A stretch of DNA of 16,917 nucleotides from Brachionus koreanus (lineage: Eukaryota > Rotifera > Eurotatoria > Ploima > Brachionidae). Below the pieces are notes generated by a model. The model saw nothing but the letters and a program-made list of their open reading frames with translations, made no database searches and was not told the origin of the DNA. Both the position numbers and the translations under genes were made by a program. Position 1 is the first letter of the stretch; each line of letters starts with the position of its first letter. Location of the stretch: the NCBI GenBank assembly GCA_016987375.1, contig PJRA01000549.1:1538848-1555764 (forward strand), read 5' to 3'. Shown here piece by piece: positions 8,011 to 16,784 of this stretch.

Positions 8011-11000
8011 TTATTTTTGTTTGAAAATATTAACAATATTCTCTTCAAACACCGCAATAGCAAACATGATACCTTTAAAAAAAAATTAGGAAAAAAAAAT
8101 TTTTCTCTTTCTGCATCCAACTTACCAACTCCAAAAAGAATTCCAAAACTTTGAATAAAAAAATTTGAAATGCTATCATCTTCTTTGTTTTCGGATAGTT
8201 CGGGTATCTAAAAAATATAGAATAAAAGCTTTATTCATATCATTTAGTTAAGAAAACTAACCATATCAACTAATGAAATGTAAAGAAAAGTTCCAGCAAT
8301 AAATAAAAATGACCAATTTTTGAAGAAATCAAAGCCACCTATCAAAAGTCCAACAAGAACTCCAAACATGCAGAGTATTCCGCTTATGGCATTGAAAAAA
8401 AGGGCTTTTTTCAACGATACACCTGCACGTCTTAGAACCGCAAAGTCTCCTATTTCATGTGGAAGCTCATGACATAAAACAGCAATAGCTGTGCCAAATC
8501 CAGTGGTTAAACTGGAACCAAATGAGACGCCAATGGCCAACCCGTCGGCAAAATTGTGCAAACCATCTCCCATCAGAACCATCCATGCAATTAATTTAAT
8601 GTCAGTGAGTTCTTTTTCGTGTTTTTTATGGTGGTCATGATGAGCCTTTTCTCTTTGTGATTTATATATATGATGCTTGTGTGAGTGTCCATGGCTATGT
8701 TTATGGCCATGCGAATGACTGTGTTTTAAACTCTTTTCTTGACCGGGCAAATTCTCGCAATTTTTTGATTCGTAACGGTGTTTGTGCAAATGTTGTCTTT
8801 CGTTTTCTGAATCGTGATGATCAATGTTTACATCGCATGGATTATTAGGCAAATATTGTGATATATATTTTAAATCTTTGTTTGCGTGTATTACTAGACA
8901 TGCTGGATCATTTGAATTATCGAAATTAATTGTGTAAGAATTAGGATTTTCGTTTGTTTTTCCAAATAAAGGCTCGACTAGAGTTTTATCGTCATCTTTT
9001 TCTCTCAAATTTTCAGTAGCTCCTCCAGCTCCGTCTGATGAAACAATTTGACCAAAAACTTTGACACTGTCCCCAATTTTGTCTGAATTAATAGTCTTAT
9101 CTGAATTTGCATCTAATTCATTCTTTCTATGCTGGTTTGAAAAAAAATTTTTTCAATAAATGTTTGAAATAGAATGAAAAATACCCTTTTTTCTTTTCGA
9201 GCACGTCTTATTTGCATTACTCGCTCAATTAGGAAAAAAACATAGATTCCTAACACTGCTCCAAGACCTTTGTAAACGCCTGCCGAATGATCATGATTGT
9301 CTTCTGAATCGTGATCATGTCCCATAAAAGCCTTGAATTCATTAAATAAAAATTAGCTCATTTTAAATTATTTTGAAATAAATTTAAATCAAAAGAAAAT
9401 TACTCTTCAAAATGTTTATTTTATTTTTTTTAAAATATATTTTATAATAACAGACTTGTTTATAAGTCACAGTTTTAAGTCAAATTTACGGACTTGACTT
9501 GATTAAGAGTTGTGACTTAAAAAAAAGTCTGGATAATAGTCATGGTATTTATCTAATTTTTTTTAGTATAATTTTGTAAAAGAAATTTTATTTTCTTTTT
9601 AAAAAGAATGCAAAATTTTGTATTCATTCTAGTGAGGGCTGGTAGACCAATTCTAATCTTAAAACCGATAAAAAATCATTGATGTTTTAGATTTAAAAAT
9701 TTGTTGAAAATTATTTAGGGTTCAAGAGGTAGCAGTTTAGAGATATAACGCTAGAATTATGCTCAAATGATCAAAACCTGGTCGAATGATCGACATTATG
9801 TCGCAACATCGACTTGATTTCAGTGTTGAAGTTATTTATAAATTATAAAATTTACTTAATTTATATAAAATAATTAAAAAAAAGAGAACAAAGACGATTT
9901 TTTAAAGAAAAAAAAAAGAAATTTAAGAGAAATATTTAAAAAATAAATCAAGTTGCCAATGGACCGTTCCACCGGGCCTAATATACATAATATTTTTATC
10001 AAATAAATGATATTTTATGTAGATTTAAGCATTGTTACCTGGATAGCCGTGTTAGGCAACACTAAATGAGCCTAAAATTTATTCTTTGGTCATTTTGATG
10101 GCCGTGAGTGAAAATGACTCAAATTTGATAAAAAATTAAGTTAACACTAGAAGCACCAAACGAGTCAAAATGACTCGTTTTAAAATTTTTTAAATCCTCG
10201 TATCTTTTGAATAAATTTTTTATAGGAATATATCTTTTTTGATTCATGTAGATTTTAAAATTTTCTTTAAAAATAATATTCCTTTATAGAATTATAATAG
10301 TTTTTTTTTATAAAATAATTTAAAATTAAAAAAACGTGAAAAAATGCTTGGTGCTTCTAGTGTTAAAGAAAAATTTCCGCTCACAGTCATCAAAACGGCA
10401 AACATCAAGTTTTGACGGGCCGCTAATGGTGCCAAACACCATTAGATGCCTCTTACTCAAAAATAAATTTTTTTTTTCAAATATCGAAACCATTTACAAA
10501 ATTAAAAAGTCATTAAAAATTTTAAAACTATCTAATAAAAAAAAATTTACTTATTTGAATAAAGACTTTTAATTAAAAATATTTGAATAAATTACATGTG
10601 GTATTAGGTGGAGCAGACTATCGCCAGATAGTGTTCCGACAGCCAAAGCTACCAAAAACTGAAACAAGTTGTTGAAACAATATGTGTTTATTGATGGAAC
10701 CACTAGATAGCATAAAAGTCCAATAACACTAATCAAAAACGCTGATAGAAACGCATAAATCCAATCTTGATAAAAATTTTTAAAAAAAATTTTTTTTACA
10801 AAGATTCATGTTTCTTTAAAAAATTAAAAATCTATTCATCAACTTACTTTCTTGTTTGTCTACATCAAAAGCGGAATATTTTTTCAAAGCAGTTAGATTA
10901 GTAGTGTTACAAAAGCAATAATCAATATCTGCCATAATCACACCAGTTAGCTTATAGAAATTATTTTTGTCCAATATTTGATTTGGCATTTTACTCAAAC

Positions 11001-11382
11001 TGACTTTTTTTATTTCATTGAATTTTTCGATTAAACACTCAATTTTTTCATCATGTTTGTGATCATCATGGCTATGATCATGCTCATGTTCGTGATCATG
11101 TTCATCGTGGTGATGATTTTCATCTAGATCGTGAAATAGCACATGCTTATTCTGATCATTGCTGAGCAATTCAATTAAATGATTTAGAAAGTTATTCATC
11201 TGGGTGGCGTTCATTGATTTCCGATCAGTGGAATACTTTCCGAATAGACTGTCTATTTTGGAGAAAAAAAGTGAACTAAGGTCTCCGTCTTTTTGGCTTG
11301 GAACGAACTCATTTTGTTCACTCAGAACCATTGAACTCACTAAAAACAAACAGATACAGACTAACAAATAGATTCGAATCAT
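8011..11382 (-). CDS. ZIP zinc transporter, LIV-1 subfamily, copy 2
   Basis: Six exons on the minus strand: 11382-10848, 10765-10596, 9331-9185, 9131-8262, 8207-8126 and 8072-8011. Introns are 82, 1264, 53, 54 and 53 bp, and the protein is 621 aa. A signal peptide (about 1-21) leads into an ectodomain with an HHHDEHDHEHEHDHSH run and paired Cys before TM1. TM1 (FLSAFLISVIGLLCYLVVP) and TM2 (F-L-V-A-L-A-V-G-T-L-S-G-D, H-L-I-P-H) sit in exon 2. Exon 3 carries a loop even richer in His-Ser and His-Gly repeats than copy 1, then HNFADG (476-481) and HELPHE (505-510). Exons 2 and 3 together are 317 nt, exactly the length of the undivided exon 2 of copy 1; the extra intron splits the codons for PH|AF. 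It should import zinc, like copy 1. The loop and TM4-TM6 share a near-identical 366-bp tract with copy 1, while the ectodomain is strongly diverged. Confidence 0.92.
8330..8695 (-). repeat. Near-identical inverted paralogous tract (in ZIP copy 2)
   Basis: This is the partner of 6091-6456: same length, 5 mismatches, opposite orientation. Four of the five differences are synonymous; one changes Ile to Leu in the segment just before TM6. Confidence 0.9.
9451..9531. repeat. Fold-back (hairpin) element with CAGACTT...AAGTCTG ends
   Basis: An 81-bp imperfect inverted repeat. The outer 21 nt at the left, CAGACTTG.. to ..AAGTCACA, pair with TGTGACTT.. to ..AAGTCTG at the right with only a few mismatches, and weaker pairing continues inward. 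No convincing target-site duplication. Probably a small non-autonomous element or its solo ends. Confidence 0.5.
10049..10440. mobile_element. Long inverted-repeat element, interrupted by the nested MITE
   Basis: The left arm (about 10049-10117, including ATTTTGATGGCCGTGAGTG) and the right arm (about 10374-10440, including CGCTCACAGTCATCAAAACG) are diverged reverse complements over about 65-70 bp. The right arm ends in a perfect 9-bp hairpin, CTAATGGTG...CACCATTAG (10423-10445). The TTAA-type MITE sits between the arms. The outer ends and any target duplication could not be fixed. Confidence 0.5.
10141..10366. mobile_element. TTAA-flanked MITE, piggyBac-like
   Basis: The left end TTAACACTAGAAGCACCAA (10141-10159) and the right end TTGGTGCTTCTAGTGTTAA (10348-10366) are perfect reverse complements: a TTAA target duplication plus 15-bp terminal inverted repeats starting CACTAGAA. 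The element is 226 bp including both TTAAs and has no coding capacity. A subterminal palindrome ACGAGTCA-AAA-TGACTCGT lies just inside the left end. TTAA targets and C-(A/C)-C-T-A-G-like ends are known for piggyBac elements, so it is probably mobilised by such a transposase. Confidence 0.8.
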
Positions 11383-12720
11383 TTTGGCTCTTTGTTTTTA
11401 AAAATTAATGCTCATCTAAAATGGGAAAATGGGAAAATTTAATTTAAAAAATGATTGAAAATTAAAGGAAAATTTAGGGAATAAATTATTTTTATTTGTA
11501 TTTTTGAATAAAATTTAGAAATTGAAAAAACTCGTGTTTTAATTTTGTACACCAATTCGTTATTAAATATTTGCGTTTATACTATAAAAATAAATGCAAA
11601 TATTGAAAATCTTTTCTATTTGAATTTCTTGAACGAATTATTAAAATTTTATAGAAAATCCAACATAATTTTTAGTTCGTTTTTTTTTTCAAATGAGATG
11701 TGAAATACATAATCCTAATGGTTCTAAGCAATTCACATTTCACAAGCTAATGTGAATAGCGTTTATTTATTAGATTGCATAACTTAAGATAACTTCTTAT
11801 CTCTCATATTATCACAAAATTACAATAAATTTATCTTATCTTAACTATTTAAGTTCTATTGGACCCAGTTTAAAAACAAATTTTAACAACAAATTCAAAA
11901 TTTATGCCAATTTGAATGAATTGAAAAAAGTAAGGCTTTCTAAAAATACTGTACTTTAGTCGGAAAATTTATGGGCTAAAAAAGCATTCCAGTTGTTTTT
12001 TTTGTTGTGTAATTTTCTATCTTGATTATTTATATAGTATCTATCTATAGCTAAATTTGGCACTCATTAGGCATATAACGCTCTTTACATTTATAATTTA
12101 AAAAAAAAATTTATTTTGATGATATGGTGAAAAAAAATGAGAAAATTTCTGATTAAAAAAATGTTTTGCTTAACAAAAAAAATCATAATATATTTCACTT
12201 TTTCTGTTCTTCCATAAGTAGGTATTATGTTTGTAAACAGAAAATAACATTTTAACCGATTTAATATTTTTTTAAATAAAAATCGAGATGTATGAAAAAA
12301 ATTAAAAAAAAAAAAAGCATTGCGTAGTAAAAATTTAAATTTAATTTATTTATAATTGAATATTTAGAATTTATTTTAAAAAAAAAGCCAGGCCAATTTT
12401 AATTTTATTTCAAAATTAGATTTACAATTGATTTTCGTTTGTCATCATATTACAATTTAGAAAAAAAAATTGCTAATTTCAGAAAAGTTAGATATGGCTT
12501 GAAATCTAAATGAATAGCAGGCTTTTTTTGCCTCAGGTTTAAATTGCAAATTCATTTTTATATTAAAAAAGTAAAATTTGAAATAAGAATTATTATTTTA
12601 TTCAACAAGAATTTTACATTTATAATAATTTATTAAAATAAAATAGATAAAAATTTTGTAATTTAATAATTCTGATACCCTCGATAAAGCCTGAGCCCAT
12701 TCTGATCAATCAAACTAGCA
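11383..12720. other. Divergent intergenic region between ZIP copies 2 and 3
   Basis: About 1.3 kb with no exon seen. An acceptor-like CCCATTTTAG (minus strand, AG at 11417-11416) sits 33 nt before the copy 2 start codon; a five-codon upstream frame (ATG at 11415) follows it. Short hairpins occur, such as ATTCACATT...AATGTGAAT (11731-11757). A cluster of GATA motifs lies at 11787-11841. The region must hold the promoters of both divergent ZIP genes. Confidence 0.55.
11787..11841. promoter_or_regulatory. Cluster of five GATA-factor motifs
   Basis: Within 55 bp there are one AGATAA, three TTATCT (AGATAA on the other strand) and one TTATCA (TGATAA). About one such motif per 200 bp would be expected at this base composition by rough estimate. 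It may be an enhancer for either divergent ZIP gene. This is motif evidence only. Confidence 0.35.
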
Positions 12721-12915
12721 CTATCTTCCTAGTTCAAAGCAACTCTTTTTTCAATCTTAATTGCTTTATCTTTAGTGTGATCTTTAAATTTTTACTTAAA
12801 ACTATATCAACGATAAAATGTTTTATCTTTATTATAAAACTGACTTTAAAATAAAAGAGAGAGATAGAGATAAAAATAGATAAAAATTTATATTTTAAAA
12901 CAAAAAAAATTATCA
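12721..12915. promoter_or_regulatory. GATA-motif-rich promoter region of ZIP copy 3
   Basis: Eight GATA-type motifs lie within 200 bp upstream of the ATG: CTATCT 12721, TTATCT 12766, CGATAA 12811, TTATCT 12823, AGATAG 12862, AGATAA 12868, AGATAA 12878 and TTATCA 12910. One more is at 12645. GATA factors drive gut expression in many animals, which would suit a dietary zinc importer; that link is inference. Confidence 0.35.
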
Positions 12916-12936
12916 TAAAAAAGACACTTTATTAAA

Positions 12937-15900
12937 ATGAACAAATTTATAATCCCAATCTTAGTGTTAATCTTGCTAGCAAAATGGTCAAGCCAAAGCG
13001 ATTCCGACATAGACTCGATAATTCTTAAATATTCCTCAAACAACAAATTTCAAATGGACACTTTTTATGAAAATTTCAAACAAATGCTTAACAAAACTAA
13101 ATCGTTTGAGTGCTTCGAATCAAAGAGTAAAATCATAAAATCAAGTCAAATTTTAGACAAAAGAGATTTTTTACTCATTAGTTCCATATTGATTTCAAAA
13201 TTGGATCAATGCTATAACAAAAATTTTAGTCTAAAAGAAACAAATGTTACAAACGAAATTCTAAATAAAACAAACTTTTTAGACACTTTTCTTGGAAGCG
13301 AATTTTATAAGCTCAAATCGGTAAACAAACAGGGTCAGTCTTTATAGAAAAGAAAATCTTAAAATTAATTAAAATTATTTTTTAAAGCTTTATTTTATTC
13401 ATTAGTTTCAGTTTTTTCAATTAGTTTTATCGGAGTTTTGTGCATCATTGTTGTGCCAGTGTTGAATAATTTTTGTTTTAGCTATCTATTTCAATTTTTA
13501 ACTGCACTGGCGCTAGGAACATTGACCGGCGATGCTCTCCTTCATCTAGTTCCTCACGCTTTCATGACAAACGAATCAAGCAATCATCTGATACTCCATA
13601 AAGAAAATATATCAAAAGGACTAGCTATAGTTATGGGCCTATATATTTTTTTCTTAGCTGAGAATTTAATGAAATTTTATCAATTTCGAAAAGAAAAAGT
13701 AGATCATTTAGAAAAATGAAGAAAAATATTTATTTAGATTCATATAAATTGTTTTAGATTCGAGAACGAAAAGAACTAATGAAAAACCTAGCAGTAAATG
13801 AAAGAATAAAAAAACATGAATTAGATCTATTAATTGAAAATTCGAAAAAGTTTCATGAGCAGTCTGATAACTCGACTAGTAATAAATCAGAGTCTGGATC
13901 TAGCTTTTATGACAATGGAATAGAGCTAACCAAAGCTTCCTACCCTAAAAATGTATTTTGAATTTTTTTTTGATTTTTAGACGTTTCTGAATATTATATG
14001 AATTTGTTTAAAATGAATTGAATAATATAATTTAAAGGTTCTTTACTAACAAAATTAAATTTGAAAGAGATTTTGGTGTCACTATACAAAATCACATGAA
14101 ATGGGACATTTATTCATTTAAATAGAATAATTCACAGAGCTACTTTTATACTGACAAAACCTTATTTACTAAATTTAGGCTTATTTATAATCAATTAATT
14201 TTTTAAAAATAGAAATTTAGCTTAGAATTAATTAAACAAGTTGACTAATTTTAAGTATTTTATTTGAGCTAAAAGTTTTAAAAAAGAATATCATGCCAAG
14301 ATAAAGAATTAAATATTCAATAGAAAAATTAAAAATTACAAAAAATTGAGTAAGAATCTAACCGAATGCGTCTCGGCATGAAAATCTTTTTCGAAACACG
14401 GCAAAAGTTCACATAAGATTTATTTTAAAAAATTAATTTAAATATTTGATTAATTAAAAGTTTTGTTTGTTTTTTTTTAAGTGTTAAGTATTTGGAAGTT
14501 TATGTAAGATTTCTTAAAAAAATTAGTGTGCTGGTTAGACAGACCCCTTTCAATTCCAGTGAGATTTTGATGCTTAACTGACATTTCAGTGTCAGTTATA
14601 AAATCTTATAAAATTCAACTTTTCAGTGGTGAAAAAATTTTTGGATTATATTCTAAAAGTCCTTGTAAAATAAGTATTCCTTGAGAAAATTCAAATTTTT
14701 TTAATGACTAAATTAAGCCTCTCAAACAACGTTTTAATTTCATGATGCACACCTAAATATACTACAGTTTTAGCTTTTAAATATTGTGTTGAGTCATAAA
14801 ATTTTGCATTTTTTAAAAGGTTAGATTTTGGTTTTGTTTTTAGCATCTTTGTAATTCCAAAACTTCAAGTAAAAAAACGCTATATAAAATTTTGAAAATA
14901 TTTTGATACTGTTACGTCATCATTTGAAAAAAAGCCTATTATCAGCAACAGTAACTCGTATGAAATATGTCTAGTGGAAGGTAAAATGTGCTTAAAGTAA
15001 GAAGGGTAAAAGAATTATGTATATGAACCAGATTAGATTCTTTGATTATTTGATTATCACCCTTCTGTTCAATGACTCATTTTTTAGAGAATGGTATTTC
15101 ACTAAACCAAGACCAAGTTGAAGAAGAGGTTCGTGAGTTTTTTGGCCTAAATAGCGGGCAATGGTACAAAAAAGGAAACGAACTACTTGCAGATAGATGC
15201 TTAAAAACTTAAGAACATAAATATATTTTGAATATTAGTTACCTATTAATATTATTATTGATAAATAAAAAAAAAAGTTTTAAATAAATGCATAATCTTT
15301 TGACTCACCCTAGTACATATGCAAGCAAATAAATCATTAATAATTTAAATTTTTGGAAAAAGATTCAATTTGAAATAAAATTCAAGCCTATTTCTAATAT
15401 AAATTTAAATCTAATTGAAAAGGAATTAATCAATTCGAAAAAAGGAAAACATGTTCATTCTCATTCCCACACGGCAACCAAGTCTTCTATTATGATGATA
15501 ATATTGGGAGACATTTTACACAATTTTAGTGATGGCCTAGCTATTGGTGTATCGTTTTCTTCTAGCATAACTACTGGAATCGGGACTTCGCTGGCAATTT
15601 TTTTCCATGAGCTACCTCACGAAATTGGCGACTTTGCCGTATTGCGTAAAAATGGATATTCAATGAGGAAAGCCTTGTTTATAAATATTCTATCAAGTTT
15701 TTTGTGTTTTTTGGGAGTCATTTTTGGCTTAGCGTTGGGAAGTATAGAAAAATTTTCTAACTGGAGCTTTTTATTCATTGCTGGATCATTTATTTATATA
15801 TCTCTAGTTGATTTAGTATGCTTCATTTTATTTTTAATAAATTTGCTTTATTATTTTTCTAAAGATTCCGGAACTTAATGAGCCTACTGATAATGGAAAT

Positions 15901-16132
15901 TTCTTGATACTACTGCTGCAGAATCTAGGCATATTGTTCGGATTTGGTGACTATTAGAATTTATTTTATTAAAATATTTGGCTTTAAAAACACCTTTTCT
16001 AACATGTTAGCTAAAAGCCTTTAAAAAGTCAAATATTTTTGCGTTTTCTAAAATCAATAACTTCAAATTTAAGGTCTAATGCTTACAATTGCAATATTTG
16101 AAGACGAGCTTGTGCGATTATTTGAAAAATAA
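12937..16132 (+). CDS. ZIP zinc transporter, LIV-1 subfamily, copy 3 (histidine-poor)
   Basis: Six exons: 12937-13333, 13388-13698, 13758-13952, 15387-15815, 15865-15946 and 16074-16132. Introns are 54, 59, about 1434, 49 and 127 bp, and the protein is 490 aa. The start of exon 4 could instead be 15363 (same frame, 8 more residues). A signal peptide (about 1-20) leads a short ectodomain that keeps paired Cys and the S-Q-I-L-D-K segment shared with copy 2 but has no His run. TM1 begins L-F-Y-S-L-V-S-V-F-S-I-S; TM2 has A-L-A-L-G-T-L-T-G-D and H-L-V-P-H. The cytosolic loop has only one HVHSHSH run. HNFSDG (346-351) and HELPHE (375-380) are intact; the residue before HELPHE is Phe rather than Cys. 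The C-terminus reads IPEL, then IAIFEDEL. The frame is intact throughout, so it looks functional. The first donor (AGG|GTCAGT) is weak and was chosen by frame. Sequence is the most diverged of the three. Confidence 0.88.
14782..15315 (+). mobile_element. Internally deleted mariner element
   Basis: The left end (14782-14820, TATTGTGTTGAGTCATAAAA, then TTTTGCATTT) and the reverse complement of the right end (15276-15315, TACTAGGGTGAGTCAAAAGA, then TTATGCATTT) are alike, giving diverged terminal inverted repeats with TA at both outer edges. Between them is only the end of a transposase. At about 534 bp it is less than half the usual 1.3 kb of mariner, so most of the transposase has been lost. 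Confidence 0.7.
15052..15211 (+). pseudogene. Mariner transposase C-terminal remnant
   Basis: The frame 15066-15211 reads C-S-M-T-H-F-L-E-N, then V-E-E-E-V-R-E-F-F, then Q-W-Y-K-K-G-N-E-L-L-A-D-R-C-L-K-T and TAA. This matches the end of mariner transposases: 'DYHLFRSM.HFL', '..V...REFF', 'FY..GI..LP.RW.K'. The D-Y-H part (15052-15060) is in another frame, so there is a frameshift, and further stops lie upstream. Two conserved residues are changed (Ile to Asn and Trp to Cys in the last motif). It lacks most of the DDD catalytic domain and is dead. Confidence 0.75.
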
Positions 16133-16159
16133 GCTTTTGATGATGACTCACATTTAAAA

Positions 16160-16165
16160 AATAAA
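16160..16165 (+). terminator. polyadenylation signal AATAAA (ZIP copy 3)
   Basis: AATAAA lies 27 nt after the stop codon at 16130-16132. Confidence 0.55.
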
Positions 16166-16784
16166 AAATTAAATTTAAAACTCAAGTTTTTTTTGTTTAT
16201 TTGAAGCGAAATTTTTTGAAATTTATTCTAAATAAAAACAAAAAATGTATCAAAAAATTGCAGAAGTTCTTCTCATTCATCTCATTCAAACAAATCATAT
16301 GATTTGATGCTGTAATAAACATAGCTAGTAAAAATTTTATAATCATTTTAAATATTGAGAGCAAAATTCAAATTAAACATTATAAACCATCCTAAATTCC
16401 AATTCTAGTCTGCTTTACTAGATCGCCAATAACAACAACAGAAAAATGCTTAGTTTTGATAAAATTGCTTATTATTTTTCATGCTATCTTTCAAGGAAAG
16501 TAGCAGAGGGGCTCATCTCTTCTTCAATACTTTTTAAAAATCGAAAATTGGTCAAAATTTTGATCTTTGAGAGTTAGAATTAAATTGTTTAATCATAACC
16601 ACTTCTTTGAGTTTTATTTATTTATTTTATTTATTTCAGAAAACACCTCATGGATAATTAAAAAAAAAAAAGATAAATAAGAATAAAAACTTATGAAGGA
16701 CAGCTTATGTGTCTGCATTTTTCATAGGAAATTAGTTGGAAATCAGATTTAAATATTTTAAGTTGGATAATATGCTACTGATAA
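16166..16784. other. Intergenic region, no gene seen
   Basis: AT-rich DNA with a perfect 16-bp palindrome CAAATCATATGATTTG (16291-16306) and runs of TTTATTTATT near 16613-16635. No exon or RNA gene is visible. Confidence 0.5.

Larger units (their letters stand above)
9332..10595 (-). other. Copy-2-specific 1264-bp intron with transposon remains
   Basis: Donor CACAT|GTAATT (GT at 10595-10594) and acceptor TTCAAG|GCT (AG at 9333-9332), phase 0. Neither of the other two ZIP copies has an intron here. It contains a fold-back sequence (9451-9531), a larger inverted-repeat element (about 10049-10440) and a TTAA-flanked MITE nested inside that (10141-10366). The plus-strand reading frame at 10336-10572 crosses these repeats and is not a gene. 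Confidence 0.8.
13953..15386 (+). other. Copy-3-specific intron of about 1.4 kb
   Basis: The donor AAT|GTATTT at 13953 and the acceptor TTCAAG at 15386 (or AAAAG at 15362) are both phase 0. In copies 1 and 2 the corresponding loop lies in one uninterrupted exon. The intron contains a hairpin AACTGACA...TGTCAGTT (about 14577-14598) and an internally deleted mariner element (14782-15315). The rest shows no coding potential. Confidence 0.7.

Noticed and set aside
8657..8848. Plus-strand open frame of 63 codons
   Set aside because: It lies antisense inside exon 4 of ZIP copy 2. Its length comes from the low-complexity His codons on the other strand.
10336..10572. Plus-strand open frame of 78 codons
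   Set aside because: It crosses the right end of the TTAA MITE and an inverted-repeat arm within an intron. The translation is low-complexity Lys/Asn and resembles nothing.
11731..11757. ATTCACATT...AATGTGAAT stem as a possible RNA gene
   Set aside because: The stem is only 9 bp with no further structure. Such palindromes are common by chance in AT-rich intergenic DNA.
12734..12916. Minus-strand open frame of 60 codons
   Set aside because: It is Ile/Lys/Phe-rich and falls in the GATA-rich promoter of ZIP copy 3. It has no splice or homology support and is typical of chance frames in AT-rich DNA.
12937..16132. ZIP copy 3 as a pseudogene broken by a mariner
   Set aside because: The mariner lies within an intron with usable splice sites in matching phase. 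All other exons are open, and the metal-site motifs are intact.
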